DNA of 64,000 bases from an uncultured Erwinia sp. (GTDB taxonomy: Bacteria > Pseudomonadota > Gammaproteobacteria > Enterobacterales > Enterobacteriaceae): NCBI GenBank assembly GCA_945290265.1, contig CALYQW010000017.1, positions 1 through 64,000 on the forward strand, written 5' to 3'. Under the pieces are notes generated by a model that saw nothing but the letters and a program-made list of their open reading frames with translations, did not search any database and was not told the DNA's origin. The position numbers and the translations under genes were made by a program. Shown here one piece after another: positions 56,045-63,517 of the stretch (position 1 is its first letter; each line of letters opens with the position of its first letter).

Positions 56045-56408
56045 GGGGCTGATTCTGGATTCGACGGGATTTGCGAAGCCCAAGGAGCATGCCGAGGGGC
56101 GGTTGGCCTCGTAAAAAGCCGCAAAAAAATAGTCGCAAACGACGAAAACTACGCACTAGCAGCTTAATAACCTGCATAGAGCCTTCTCTCCCTAGCCTCC
56201 GCTCTTAGGACGGGGATCAAGAGAGGTCAAACCCAAAAGAGATCGCGTGGATGCCCTGCCTGGGGTTGAAGCGTTAAATCCAATCAGGCTAGTTTGTTAG
56301 TGGCGTGTCCGTCCGCAGCTAACCGGCGAATGTAAAGACCGGACTAAGCATGTAGTGCCGACGGTGTAGTAATTTCGGACGCGGGTTCAACTCCCGCCAG
56401 CTCCACCA
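56045..56408 (+). ncRNA. ssrA: Transfer-messenger RNA (tmRNA)
   Basis: tmRNA tags proteins from stalled ribosomes for proteolysis. It starts GGGGCTGATTCTGGATTCGA and ends with the tRNA-Ala-like arm GGTTCAACTCCCGCCAGCTC then CACCA. The tag frame GCAAACGACGAAAACTACGC continues to encode ANDENYALAA and TAA. Pseudoknot-forming segments lie between. The length of 364 is normal. The 3' end is a common integration site, and prophage remnants begin just beyond. Confidence 0.97.
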
Positions 56409-56571
56409 CTTTAGACAGGACAGTGACAAGACAGCGTCTTATTTACAGGCAACTGGTCACTGAGCCCGGACATCGACCAGACGGTAACGGGGCGAAGAAG
56501 GATACGTAAAGGAGCCGCAGCTCCAAAACGATGAAAAGCCCGCGCTAAGCGGGTTTTTTTATTTTTGGCGT
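56409..56571. other. Junction between ssrA and the island
   Basis: No gene is seen. A rho-independent terminator lies at 56534-56563 (AAAAGCCCGC, gcta, GCGGGTTTTTTT), which could end tmRNA read-through or flank the phage DNA. I found no second copy of the ssrA 3' end elsewhere in the window and no integrase, so the attachment sites cannot be paired. Confidence 0.6.
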
Positions 56572-57164
56572 TTAAGCAGGAACCTCTGGCCACTCAATAT
56601 CAGGCGCTGTAGAGGTGTCGATCCGGTTCAACAGTACACTGGATTTTTCCAGCTCAGCAGGCCGGCTCTTTCAGAATCAGTCGCCATTTCCAGGTCGACC
56701 ACGTATTGTAGTGGTGTGTTGCGCTCGTTAGCCAGTCGCAGCAGGCACGTCTTTTCTTCATCAGCAAGAGAAATAATGTGCTTTTTTTCAGCCGCTGAAT
56801 CAGTAACCCATTCGGTGCCGTTCCACGTATCAAAATCAGTTTCAGGTGCGATCAGTGTGTAACCGGCTGGAACTTCACCAACCGTCTGCAGTGTGGTCGA
56901 ATATCGTTCGCCGGTATAATAAATTTTCTCGCCACGGTGATCAGGAATCAAAATCCAGCTCTTTTCATCCTCGCTGCGCACAATCGCCATTCCCTGAACC
57001 GCTGCGGCCGGAGCATCAAAATAAGCGCCGCCTGGAAGAGCTATGCCCGTTGAAACCTGCACAGCATATTGCCCGTGATTAACCCCCTCATAATTGGCAA
57101 CGTGGGCCAATACCTCACCGTCAGATTTCGCAAAACCGTTCGCGTCAAATTCAACTTTTTTCGT
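56572..57164 (-). pseudogene. Phage tail fibre assembly protein (Tfa-like), decayed
   Basis: The reading frame resembles Tfa/DUF-type caudovirus fibre assembly chaperones, with WILIPDHRGEKIYY and a C-terminal ending VLLNRIDTSTAPDIEWPEVP. Two lesions are visible. The expected start KKVEFDANGFAKSDGE has ACG instead of ATG at 57164, where TAATG would have coupled it to the upstream fibre gene. A one-base deletion near 56645 puts the last 25 codons (to TAA at 56572) in another frame. The protein is unlikely to be made. Confidence 0.85.
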
Positions 57165-57730
57165 TAATTAGCCCTCACTATCAGATTAAAAGGCATATTT
57201 CGCATTCTGGTTTTGCTTGAGGTTCTGGCGGCATTGGATAATTTAAAATCGAGGTTGTAAAACTGATCTCCCGAAAATGTGGCACTGATGACATAAAAAG
57301 GGCCACTCCTGTCAAAAACGCCCCCCACCGACTGATCGACCCTCAGTCCGGCAGCAACATACCCCCTCACGTCCTGACTTGAGTCCAGCTGTTCAGTTAA
57401 CAATTCTCGATCCACATCAATACCGCGACCCTCGTCCCACTCGCGCAGCGCGTTACCACGGGCGTCTGGCAGTGTTCCTGACGGGAACAGCTCAGCCAGT
57501 TTGAGGTATTGTGACGTGTTAAATTCGCCACCGTTTCAGTGCAGAAACTTTATACCCAGAGTGTCGTTATCAGGCAATTTCGCGCTCGGCCAGAACAGCG
57601 GTATCCCGATGGGGAAACAGGCATCTATCAGGGGTTTAACACTTTCGCTTGTTGTGAATTTTTCCAGGTCGGACTGATCTGGTTTTTCATTAAGTTTGGC
57701 AACCAGAGAATTCCTCGCTGGCCCGTCCAC
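57164..57730 (-). pseudogene. Phage tail fibre C-terminal part, split by a stop codon
   Basis: The sequence reads as a tail-collar fibre: FPIGIPLFWPSAKLPDND, GGEFNTSQYLKLAELFPSG, LPDARGNALREWDEGRG and the ending RMRNMPFNLIVRAN. An in-frame TGA at 57536-57538 interrupts it between KFLH and NGG, and the frame seems to change near 57720. Family members are several hundred residues longer, so the N-terminal part is missing. It precedes the tfa remnant, the normal order for phage fibre modules. Confidence 0.85.
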
Positions 57731-57948
57731 TGGCTGAGGTCAGGCAGGGTTACAGTCGCGTCACCCTCGCCGGTAAAAATTGCAACAACCTCCGCCAAAA
57801 CAGTAGCTATTGTTTTCCAGAACTGGTTAATTTCTCCAGTTTCAGGATCCTGAATACTGACTGCCTCCTGTATCTGAATCCGATGTCTCAGTTTCCTTAC
57901 CCCACGGGATGCCCGTCTAAATACGTCTGAGATTCTGATTCTTCGCAT
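57628..57948 (-). pseudogene. Head-tail joining protein fragment fused to tail fibre sequence
   Basis: The first half (RKLRHRIQIQEAVSIQD, then GEINQFWKTIATVLAEV) matches phage head-tail adaptor proteins. After VVAI the sequence switches to FTGEGDATVTLPDLSQWTG and overlaps the fibre remnant. This looks like a deletion joint that removed the phage genes normally between head-tail adaptor and fibre. The apparent start (MRRIRISDVFRR) is not typical either. Confidence 0.7.
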
Positions 57949-58097
57949 TCAGCCCCATCCGTATACGGCGGGTAAATAATGGCCACCAGCGCTTCATTTG
58001 ATTCTGCAAGGCGGTTTATCGCGTTGATTTGATTTTTCAGTGCTGACAGCAGATCGCTTGATAGCACCGGATATTCCAGGGCTATATTCAGTTGCAC
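57897..58097 (-). CDS. Small hypothetical protein after the beta-helix gene
   Basis: A 66-codon frame from GTG (58097), four bases after the beta-helix stop. It includes LLSALKNQINAINRLAES, which looks helical, and an acidic tail. Its end overlaps the head-tail fusion. I recognise no family; it could be a small phage protein or non-coding. Confidence 0.35.
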   Translation of the reverse strand: MQLNIALEYPVLSSDLLSALKNQINAINRLAESNEALVAIIYPPYTDGAECEESESQTYLDGHPVG

Positions 58098-58100
58098 AGC

Positions 58101-59432
58101 TTACGGCATGATTGGCTCAATGCTCAGGTATTGGGACGCATAGTCAGGCAACATCGCTCGCAAAGTCTCCACATCCGTCTCAGCAAACACTCCGCTGGTT
58201 GGAACCAGTGCACCGTTATCAACAAAGCTATTTTCCGCACACAGGAACTGGTCGGGAGATAGCGTAAAAGTTGGCGAGGTAACGAGCGCTTCAGAATCAT
58301 CACAGTTAATAAACTGGTTGGTAAACACCAGATAGTTTTCAATAATGATGGCCTTATCTTCACTGTCAGTGAAATTCTGCCAGTAGCTGATTCTCCCATC
58401 ATTGAGATAGTTATTGAAAATATAGGTGTCCTTCATAATCAGCCAGGCATCATCAACGTTGTCGTACGAACGCGCGTTGAAGGAGATGCCCTTAAGATAG
58501 TTACCGGCGAATACCAGCCCCCTGGCATTACGGAACTTCAACTGGCCAGATGCCCGGTCATCGCCAGGCCATCCACCGAAGTAGTTCTGCACCACTTCAA
58601 CCTGGTCGTACCGCTTAATATAGATATTATGGTCACGACCAATATCTTCCTCACCCGTTGCCGGGTTGTAGAGGTAAACCTCCTCGCTACCAGTGAAGAA
58701 GTTCTGACGGAATACACCTTTCTTCAGGTTACTGGTGGAGTACCAGCCTGCCACAAAATCTCCCTGCGCATCGTCGAATGCCATCGAGCCAGCTTCACGA
58801 AGTTCCAGTAAGGTCGCCAGCATTACCTGAGTCTCGTCATCGAGCCATGGCGTAGCCACAGCGATATCGCTGACTGAGCCCAGGAAGTTCTGTTCAATAA
58901 CCAGGCCGGCAGCGTTTCCATAAGTACTCAGACCCACGCCTGCAAAGCCACGACCACGCATAAAGACGTTACCATTAATGGTATATGCGTTTGTGGAACA
59001 GGTGAGCTGTGCCGTAGAAGTGTCGGTTACTGTATTGATAAACACGTTATGGCGAACGCTGATATTCGTTTTATGTCCATAGAAGTGCACGCGGGCATTA
59101 TCAAAAATTATGTTTTCGATGCTTAATGCTGTGACCGTGTTTCCATAGGTACTGTCACCAAACATCACGGCACTGCCGCTATCAGAAATACCACGGAATA
59201 CCGTACCGCTGACTGAGCCTTTCAGCGAGTTATAGGACTTCATAATCACATCACCGGAGAACAGATAAATTCCCTCCGGGAAGTAGATACCTTTCTGCGA
59301 GGAGTTACTCTCATCAAGTAGCGCGGTCAGTTTCTCTGTAAGGTTCTCACCTGTCCCCGGGTTAATCCCTGCATCCGGCGCATGGATATATTCAGACAGG
59401 TCAATCGAGGTCTCAGTTATTACATCAGTCAT
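58101..59432 (-). CDS. Right-handed parallel beta-helix protein (tailspike- or pectate lyase-like), prophage cargo
   Basis: A 443-residue frame with a good ribosome binding site (AAGGA). The N-terminal part resembles pectate-lyase-superfamily openings (GIYFPEGIYLFSGDVIMKS). It is followed by many short repeats with Asn-rich turns such as SIENIIFDNARVHFYGHKTN, ISVRHNVFINTVTD and VEVVQNYFGGWPGDD. No signal peptide is seen. Candidates are a phage tailspike/depolymerase or a secreted cargo protein. It is intact while its neighbours are broken. Confidence 0.75.
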   Translation of the reverse strand: MTDVITETSIDLSEYIHAPDAGINPGTGENLTEKLTALLDESNSSQKGIYFPEGIYLFSGDVIMKSYNSLKGSVSGTVFRGISDSGSAVMFGDSTYGNTVTALSIENIIFDNARVHFYGHKTNISVRHNVFINTVTDTSTAQLTCSTNAYTINGNVFMRGRGFAGVGLSTYGNAAGLVIEQNFLGSVSDIAVATPWLDDETQVMLATLLELREAGSMAFDDAQGDFVAGWYSTSNLKKGVFRQNFFTGSEEVYLYNPATGEEDIGRDHNIYIKRYDQVEVVQNYFGGWPGDDRASGQLKFRNARGLVFAGNYLKGISFNARSYDNVDDAWLIMKDTYIFNNYLNDGRISYWQNFTDSEDKAIIIENYLVFTNQFINCDDSEALVTSPTFTLSPDQFLCAENSFVDNGALVPTSGVFAETDVETLRAMLPDYASQYLSIEPIMP

Positions 59433-59650
59433 AGTTAGTCCTTGGTTAATTAAAACAGGCGCAAATTCGCCTCATTCAAGCCACGCTATCGCGGCAGCCG
59501 CGCCCATACAGATGGGCAACACCCCAGAATACAAATTTTGTGAAAGTGACTCTCGGGTTGGTTATCGATGTTTCATTCAATGATTAGTAATTTTGGCTGC
59601 GACAGAGAAAGGACCTGCTCAAACTCCAATGCGAATGCGAGTAACTTCTT
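59433..59650. other. Gap between the rha remnant and the beta-helix gene
   Basis: No gene is recognised in these 218 bases. They should hold the promoter of the beta-helix gene. Confidence 0.4.
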
Positions 59651-60098
59651 CTATCGCTTTCTGGCATCCATCATTTTACTGCCCATTCGCGCTTTGACTT
59701 CTGACCTGGCTACTTTCAAGGCATGTCGACGCAGAGCCTCTTCGCCCATTTCCTGCCAACGTAGTATTTGGTCAGCCGTTCAGCTAATGCCTGAATAAAC
59801 TTAACCTTCATCTGCATGGCGGTTGTACCTGTAAATCTCATTACTTTAAGCATATAACTGTCTTTAGTTAGCTTGAACATGGGCTTAGCATCGCGATTTT
59901 TATCAATAAAACCAGTCTCTTCAAAATTTAGGGCAGCAAACTCGGTCATGCAATCTCTGAATGTTTGACGAACTTTCGTAAAACGTCGTCATGCCGCTTA
60001 CCGAAGTAGCCAGCAATCTTCTGACCAGTAGTGAATGCTTGCCCCTGGATAGCCATGACCATTTCAGAGAAGCTGGTTTGTTTTTCGATTGATTGCAT
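59651..60098 (-). pseudogene. rha: Phage regulatory protein Rha, two frameshifts
   Basis: Rha proteins of lambdoid and related phages affect host interactions. The three parts are MQSIEKQTSFSEMVMAIQG to GKRHDDVLRK, then RQTFRDCMTEFAALNFEETG to KFIQAL, then WQEMGEEALRRHALKVARSE, ending at TAG 59651. They are in two different frame relations: a one-base deletion near 59978-59984 and a shift near 59760. Joined, they give a typical Rha-like protein. Confidence 0.8.
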
Positions 60099-60306
60099 AT
60101 CGGTATTTCCTTTTAGTGATGAACCCTGTCGCACAGGAAAACGGCCTCCAGAGATCCCCGACAGCCAGCCGGTTCCTCAAGGTGCATCCTGAAAGGTTCT
60201 GGGTTTTAAGCGCGTGCGTTACGCCAATAGAAAAGCCCACAGGTGGGAGAGGGCTTGTACTACTATTAATCTATCGTCTGAAAATATACGGAATTATGGG
60301 TAACTT
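60099..60306. other. Gap between the rha remnant and the VOC gene
   Basis: No gene is recognised. The sequence becomes AT-rich from about 60260, where the VOC gene promoter would lie. Confidence 0.4.
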
Positions 60307-60687
60307 ATGATTAGCAACATTGACCATTTAGTATTAACAACCAGATCTCTTGATAGATGTGTTCATTTTTATACAGAGGTTTTGGGTATGGACTTGCAGA
60401 GCTTTGGCGAAGGAAGGAAAGCTCTTCATTTTGGGAGCCAAAAAATAAATATACATGAGTATGGTCATGAGGTTGAACCGAAGGCTCATCTTCCAGTACC
60501 AGGTTCTATCGACATTTGTTTAATTAGCAATAAATCAATTCAAGAGGTAGTGAACGTTTTCGAGAATCACTCAATAAAAATTGAGATTGGCCCCGTTAAG
60601 AGAACAGGTGCACGCGGTGAAATCGAGTCTGTCTATGTGAGAGACCCCGACTTAAATTTAATCGAGATCTCCAATTACCTGCCTTAA
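60307..60687 (+). CDS. VOC family (glyoxalase/bleomycin-resistance fold) protein
   Basis: The 126-residue protein begins MISNIDHLVLTTRSLDRCVHFY and has the metal-binding HXD/E pattern of vicinal oxygen chelate enzymes (His7, Glu near EYGHEVEP, RDPDLNLIEI at the end). It is very similar to the Salmonella lactoylglutathione lyase-like protein STM3117, which was linked to macrophage survival. The gene is AT-rich relative to its neighbours and is intact. It ends by overlapping the convergent cyclotransferase remnant by four bases. Substrate unknown. Confidence 0.85.
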   Translation: MISNIDHLVLTTRSLDRCVHFYTEVLGMDLQSFGEGRKALHFGSQKINIHEYGHEVEPKAHLPVPGSIDICLISNKSIQEVVNVFENHSIKIEIGPVKRTGARGEIESVYVRDPDLNLIEISNYLP

Positions 60688-60985
60688 GATTTAAGCATAT
60701 AAATTAACGATTGAACCTTATCGCCCTGTTCTGTGGTGACTTCGACTGGCACTCGTTCGTACTGTTCGCCTTCGAAGTCATCCAGAACTTTCCAATTAGC
60801 AGCTAAGTTTTCTGAGGTGAAAAGGAATCCATCAACTCGGTTACCACTTTTATCTAAAACGATTCCAGGATAGCCCATCTCCGCGCCCTATCCTTTCTGC
60901 TCCAGAGTTCCCTCGACACTTCCGTTTAGCCACGTCCCACCAATGTTTTCCATGATGTGAGCATTTGGTCTTCCCGGGCCAAGGT
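60684..60985 (-). pseudogene. Gamma-glutamylcyclotransferase (AIG2-like) remnant
   Basis: The C-terminal part MGYPGIVLDKSGNRVDG, LFTSENLAANWKVLDDFEGEQ and YERVPVEVTT matches AIG2/gamma-glutamylcyclotransferase proteins, including the acidic residue in DDFEGEQY. Upstream in the same frame GPGRPNAHIMENIGG and TLEQKG belong to the same protein, but a TAG at 60888-60890 interrupts it, where the family has Trp (KGWGA). The true N-terminus with YGTL is missing, replaced by efflux adaptor sequence. Confidence 0.85.
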
Positions 60986-61463
60986 ACTGCGCGCTGTACT
61001 GCTGCTGCGCGCTTTGCAGCTGGTCCCAGTCGGATGCCGAAATATAGTTCTGTGCCTTCAGGCCGCGTCCGCGCGCAAGATCGCGCTGCGCTTTATTCAG
61101 CAGGCTGTGCGCCTGCACCTGGGCCGCTATCGCCCGCTGCAGTGCCGCCTGCTGGGTATTGTCGTCGAGGGTGAACAGCAGCTGCCCCTGGCGGACAAAA
61201 TCCCCCTCATGGAAATCCACGGTTTTTACCGTACCGGTAATTTGCGACTGAATATCAACCTGGTTAAGCGAGACCACGTGTACCTGGGTTTTCAGCATTA
61301 ACGGCAGAGATTTAAGCTGCGCCTGAACCAGGCTGAGCAGCGGACTGGCGCTTTTCTGCGGTGCCGCCGCCACGCTGGTTTGACGCAGAAACAGAAAATA
61401 AAGGGCAATAAAACCCACCAGCAGGCAGATTATCAGCAACGGCCCTGAGCGAAGTAATTTCAT
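60888..61463 (-). pseudogene. RND efflux adaptor (HlyD/MdtA-like) N-terminal half fused to cyclotransferase sequence
   Basis: The first 155 or so codons encode a membrane-fusion protein: an N-terminal membrane anchor (GPLLIICLLVGFIALYFLF), the lipoyl-like domain (TGTVKTVDFHEGDFVRQGQLLFTLDD) and coiled-coil hairpin (QAHSLLNKAQRDLARGRG). After QQYSAQ, at about 60985, it turns into cyclotransferase sequence and stops at 60888. A deletion thus joined the adaptor to its neighbour. No RND pump gene remains. Confidence 0.85.
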
Positions 61464-61624
61464 GGCAATCGGTCATCCGGGAATAAATAGCGCCAGTCTG
61501 ACAGACCGCGGTTGACAGAAAACCGATCGCCGGATGACAATTTTGTCATCTGAGACTCCCCGCGAACTGAGAGCGAAAGCACAGATGCCCGCCAGAGCCA
61601 GATTACCTTAGCGCGTCCAGACGT

Positions 61625-61990
61625 CAGGCTCACCCTGTCCCGCTGTGCTTATCTGCTGATCCTCAAATCGGTCATCGGAGCATTTGCCAGCGTTATCCCG
61701 GCATCCAGCTGGAAATCTCGGTTTATGACAGCACCGTCAATGTGATTGATGAACCGTTCGACCCCGGCATCTGCTTTGGCGATGAGCTAGCGGGCGGCGT
61801 GGTGGCACGTCAGCTGATGCCCCCCTTTCCACCAAGGACTGTTTGCCTCATCAGCTTATCTTGCCGCGTTCAGCCCCCTCACAATGCCCGTCGACCTTTA
61901 TCAGCACAAGCCGAGCGACAAACCTTTAAGCCCATTCATCAGCTACAGCCGGATAAAGAGAGGTTTTTTACGCTGATGGAAAATTACTGG
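61625..61990 (+). pseudogene. LysR-family regulator remnant, substrate-binding domain
   Basis: Fragments in different frames give a LysR effector domain: RLTLSRCAYLLILKSVI, QRYPGIQLEISVYDSTVNV, IDEPFDPGICFGDELAGGVV, then QGLFASSAYLAAFSPLTMP. At least two frame changes are needed (near 61680 and near 61835). The helix-turn-helix part is absent. It is divergent from the efflux adaptor, a common place for its regulator. Confidence 0.75.
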
Positions 61991-62197
61991 CATACCTGTC
62001 CGCCGGTGTATCTCTAATTACCCCAGAAATGCCGGCAAGACCAAAAGAGTGAAGGCACTGATTGATTTTTTACTGCAAAGGTAGCGACTGGCTCACCTCC
62101 ACCCTTATCTCTGATAAGCAGACAATTAAAAGCCCCCTCACCGAACGCTGACAGTGGGGGAGCGTATATGATGACCCGCTCTTTGATCATGCCACAA
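61991..62197. other. Gap between the LysR remnant and tssE
   Basis: I see no gene and no tssF. AAAAGCCCCCTCACCGAACG then a GGGGG stretch could form a weak hairpin near 62130-62165 after tssE. Confidence 0.4.
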
Positions 62198-62695
62198 TTA
62201 ACTGCGTAGCGTGACGCCAGCGCTGTCGGTCTCCACATCGTAGCGTGTTGACAGACACAGTTCGAAAGGCTGAGGCTCCCAGTCTACCAGAGCGCGTATT
62301 TCAAAATGCAGTATGCCATTACTGACCGGAGCATGATGGTCCCCATGCAGTGAAATAATAATGGAATCCTTGATTAATCGCGGCTCAAAGCGGATTAATG
62401 AATCACGAACCATCATTTCAATTGCACTCCAGTTATGCGGTGTGGAATAGCCCCCCACCAACGGTGAGATACCGTAGTTGACCACGGAGGTTGCCACCTG
62501 CTTATGCTTGAAAGGCTTTAGCTGTTTTTCGATATTCGCGGTATTAAGGATTTCAGTGATATCCCGTTGAATAACCTCTCGATACTTACGCGCATCAAAG
62601 TGATAACGATCCCATACCTCGACCTGGTTTCTTGGCTCGTCGTCAAGCAAACGATCTAATAAACAGGGCAGGAAGGGTTTACGCCTGACATTCAT
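62198..62695 (-). CDS. tssE: Type VI secretion system baseplate protein TssE
   Basis: TssE is the gp25-like baseplate component of the type VI secretion machine. The start at 62695 (MNVRRKPFLPCLLDRLLDDE) gives 165 residues. The gp25 region includes SVVNYGISPLVGGYS and the conserved IRFEPRL. It overlaps tagJ by 17 bases and follows it on the same strand, the order seen in other clusters. No tssF/tssG follows before the LysR remnant. Confidence 0.88.
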   Translation of the reverse strand: MNVRRKPFLPCLLDRLLDDEPRNQVEVWDRYHFDARKYREVIQRDITEILNTANIEKQLKPFKHKQVATSVVNYGISPLVGGYSTPHNWSAIEMMVRDSLIRFEPRLIKDSIIISLHGDHHAPVSNGILHFEIRALVDWEPQPFELCLSTRYDVETDSAGVTLRS

Positions 62696-63497
62696 CTTCC
62701 ACCACATTAATAGTCAGTTTTCCGGCTTCAAACAAAGAACACTCTCCCACACTGCTCATCCACATTTTCCGCCCCTGGCCGGTATAACGTGTTTTTTCAG
62801 GCTGTTCCCACAGCGTTTCCAGTCCGGTTTTATATTTTTGCTCGCTTTCTTTGGTGACCGGATAACGGGCAGGAATAAAACCATGCAGAGAACGGTCTGC
62901 GGTGGTCAGTGTGGCCGGAGCCCAGACAAAATCAGTAATCCCCTGCGGGGATTTAATTTCCAGGGTATGAATATCCGCAAAGGGAACCCAACGATAGCCG
63001 CCGGCAAAAATAAATTCACATACCGGCCCCAGGCGATCGTCACCGTCAGTAATCCAGGAAAACTCCCCCATGTTCTCACAGCGTCCGGCATGGGCAGTCG
63101 CTTGCTCTAAAGCCTGCTGACGCAGATTTTCCGCTTTTTCGTGTTCTCCACGCTGAAACAGTCCGTTGGCTTCCTGCAGAAGTTCCGTCCATTCTGGCAG
63201 CGTTCCTTCCAGCGAACCGGCTTTACGCTCACCTCCCAGCACGGATTCACGCAGACGTTCGCTGAGTAACAAATTTTTATACAGTTCCTGCTGTTTATTG
63301 GATTCACTGTCTATTTTTTCCAGTGTCTCCAGTTGCCGTAATGCACGATCCCAGTCAGCCTGCAGGCAATAAAGTTTGCACAGCTGCCAACGCACGTCCA
63401 TATTTCCCGGCTCGGCTTTAACCTGATTAACCACTTTTGCGACCCATTCATCCAAAGAAAACGTGTCGCTGCCCATAGTCACTATATTCTCAGTCAT
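62679..63497 (-). CDS. tagJ: Type VI secretion accessory protein TagJ (ImpE/SciE family)
   Basis: TagJ/ImpE proteins interact with the sheath protein TssB in some type VI systems. The 272-residue protein has N-terminal TPR-like helices (ADWDRALRQLETLEKID) and a C-terminal ImpE domain (FIFAGGYRWVPFADIHTLEI, FVWAPATLTTADRSLHGFIP). It lies upstream of tssE with overlapping ends, 20 bases after an unidentified partial gene. Confidence 0.9.
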   Translation of the reverse strand: MTENIVTMGSDTFSLDEWVAKVVNQVKAEPGNMDVRWQLCKLYCLQADWDRALRQLETLEKIDSESNKQQELYKNLLLSERLRESVLGGERKAGSLEGTLPEWTELLQEANGLFQRGEHEKAENLRQQALEQATAHAGRCENMGEFSWITDGDDRLGPVCEFIFAGGYRWVPFADIHTLEIKSPQGITDFVWAPATLTTADRSLHGFIPARYPVTKESEQKYKTGLETLWEQPEKTRYTGQGRKMWMSSVGECSLFEAGKLTINVVEDECQA

Positions 63498-63517
63498 TTT
63501 TTTCCTCGATGTTATTA

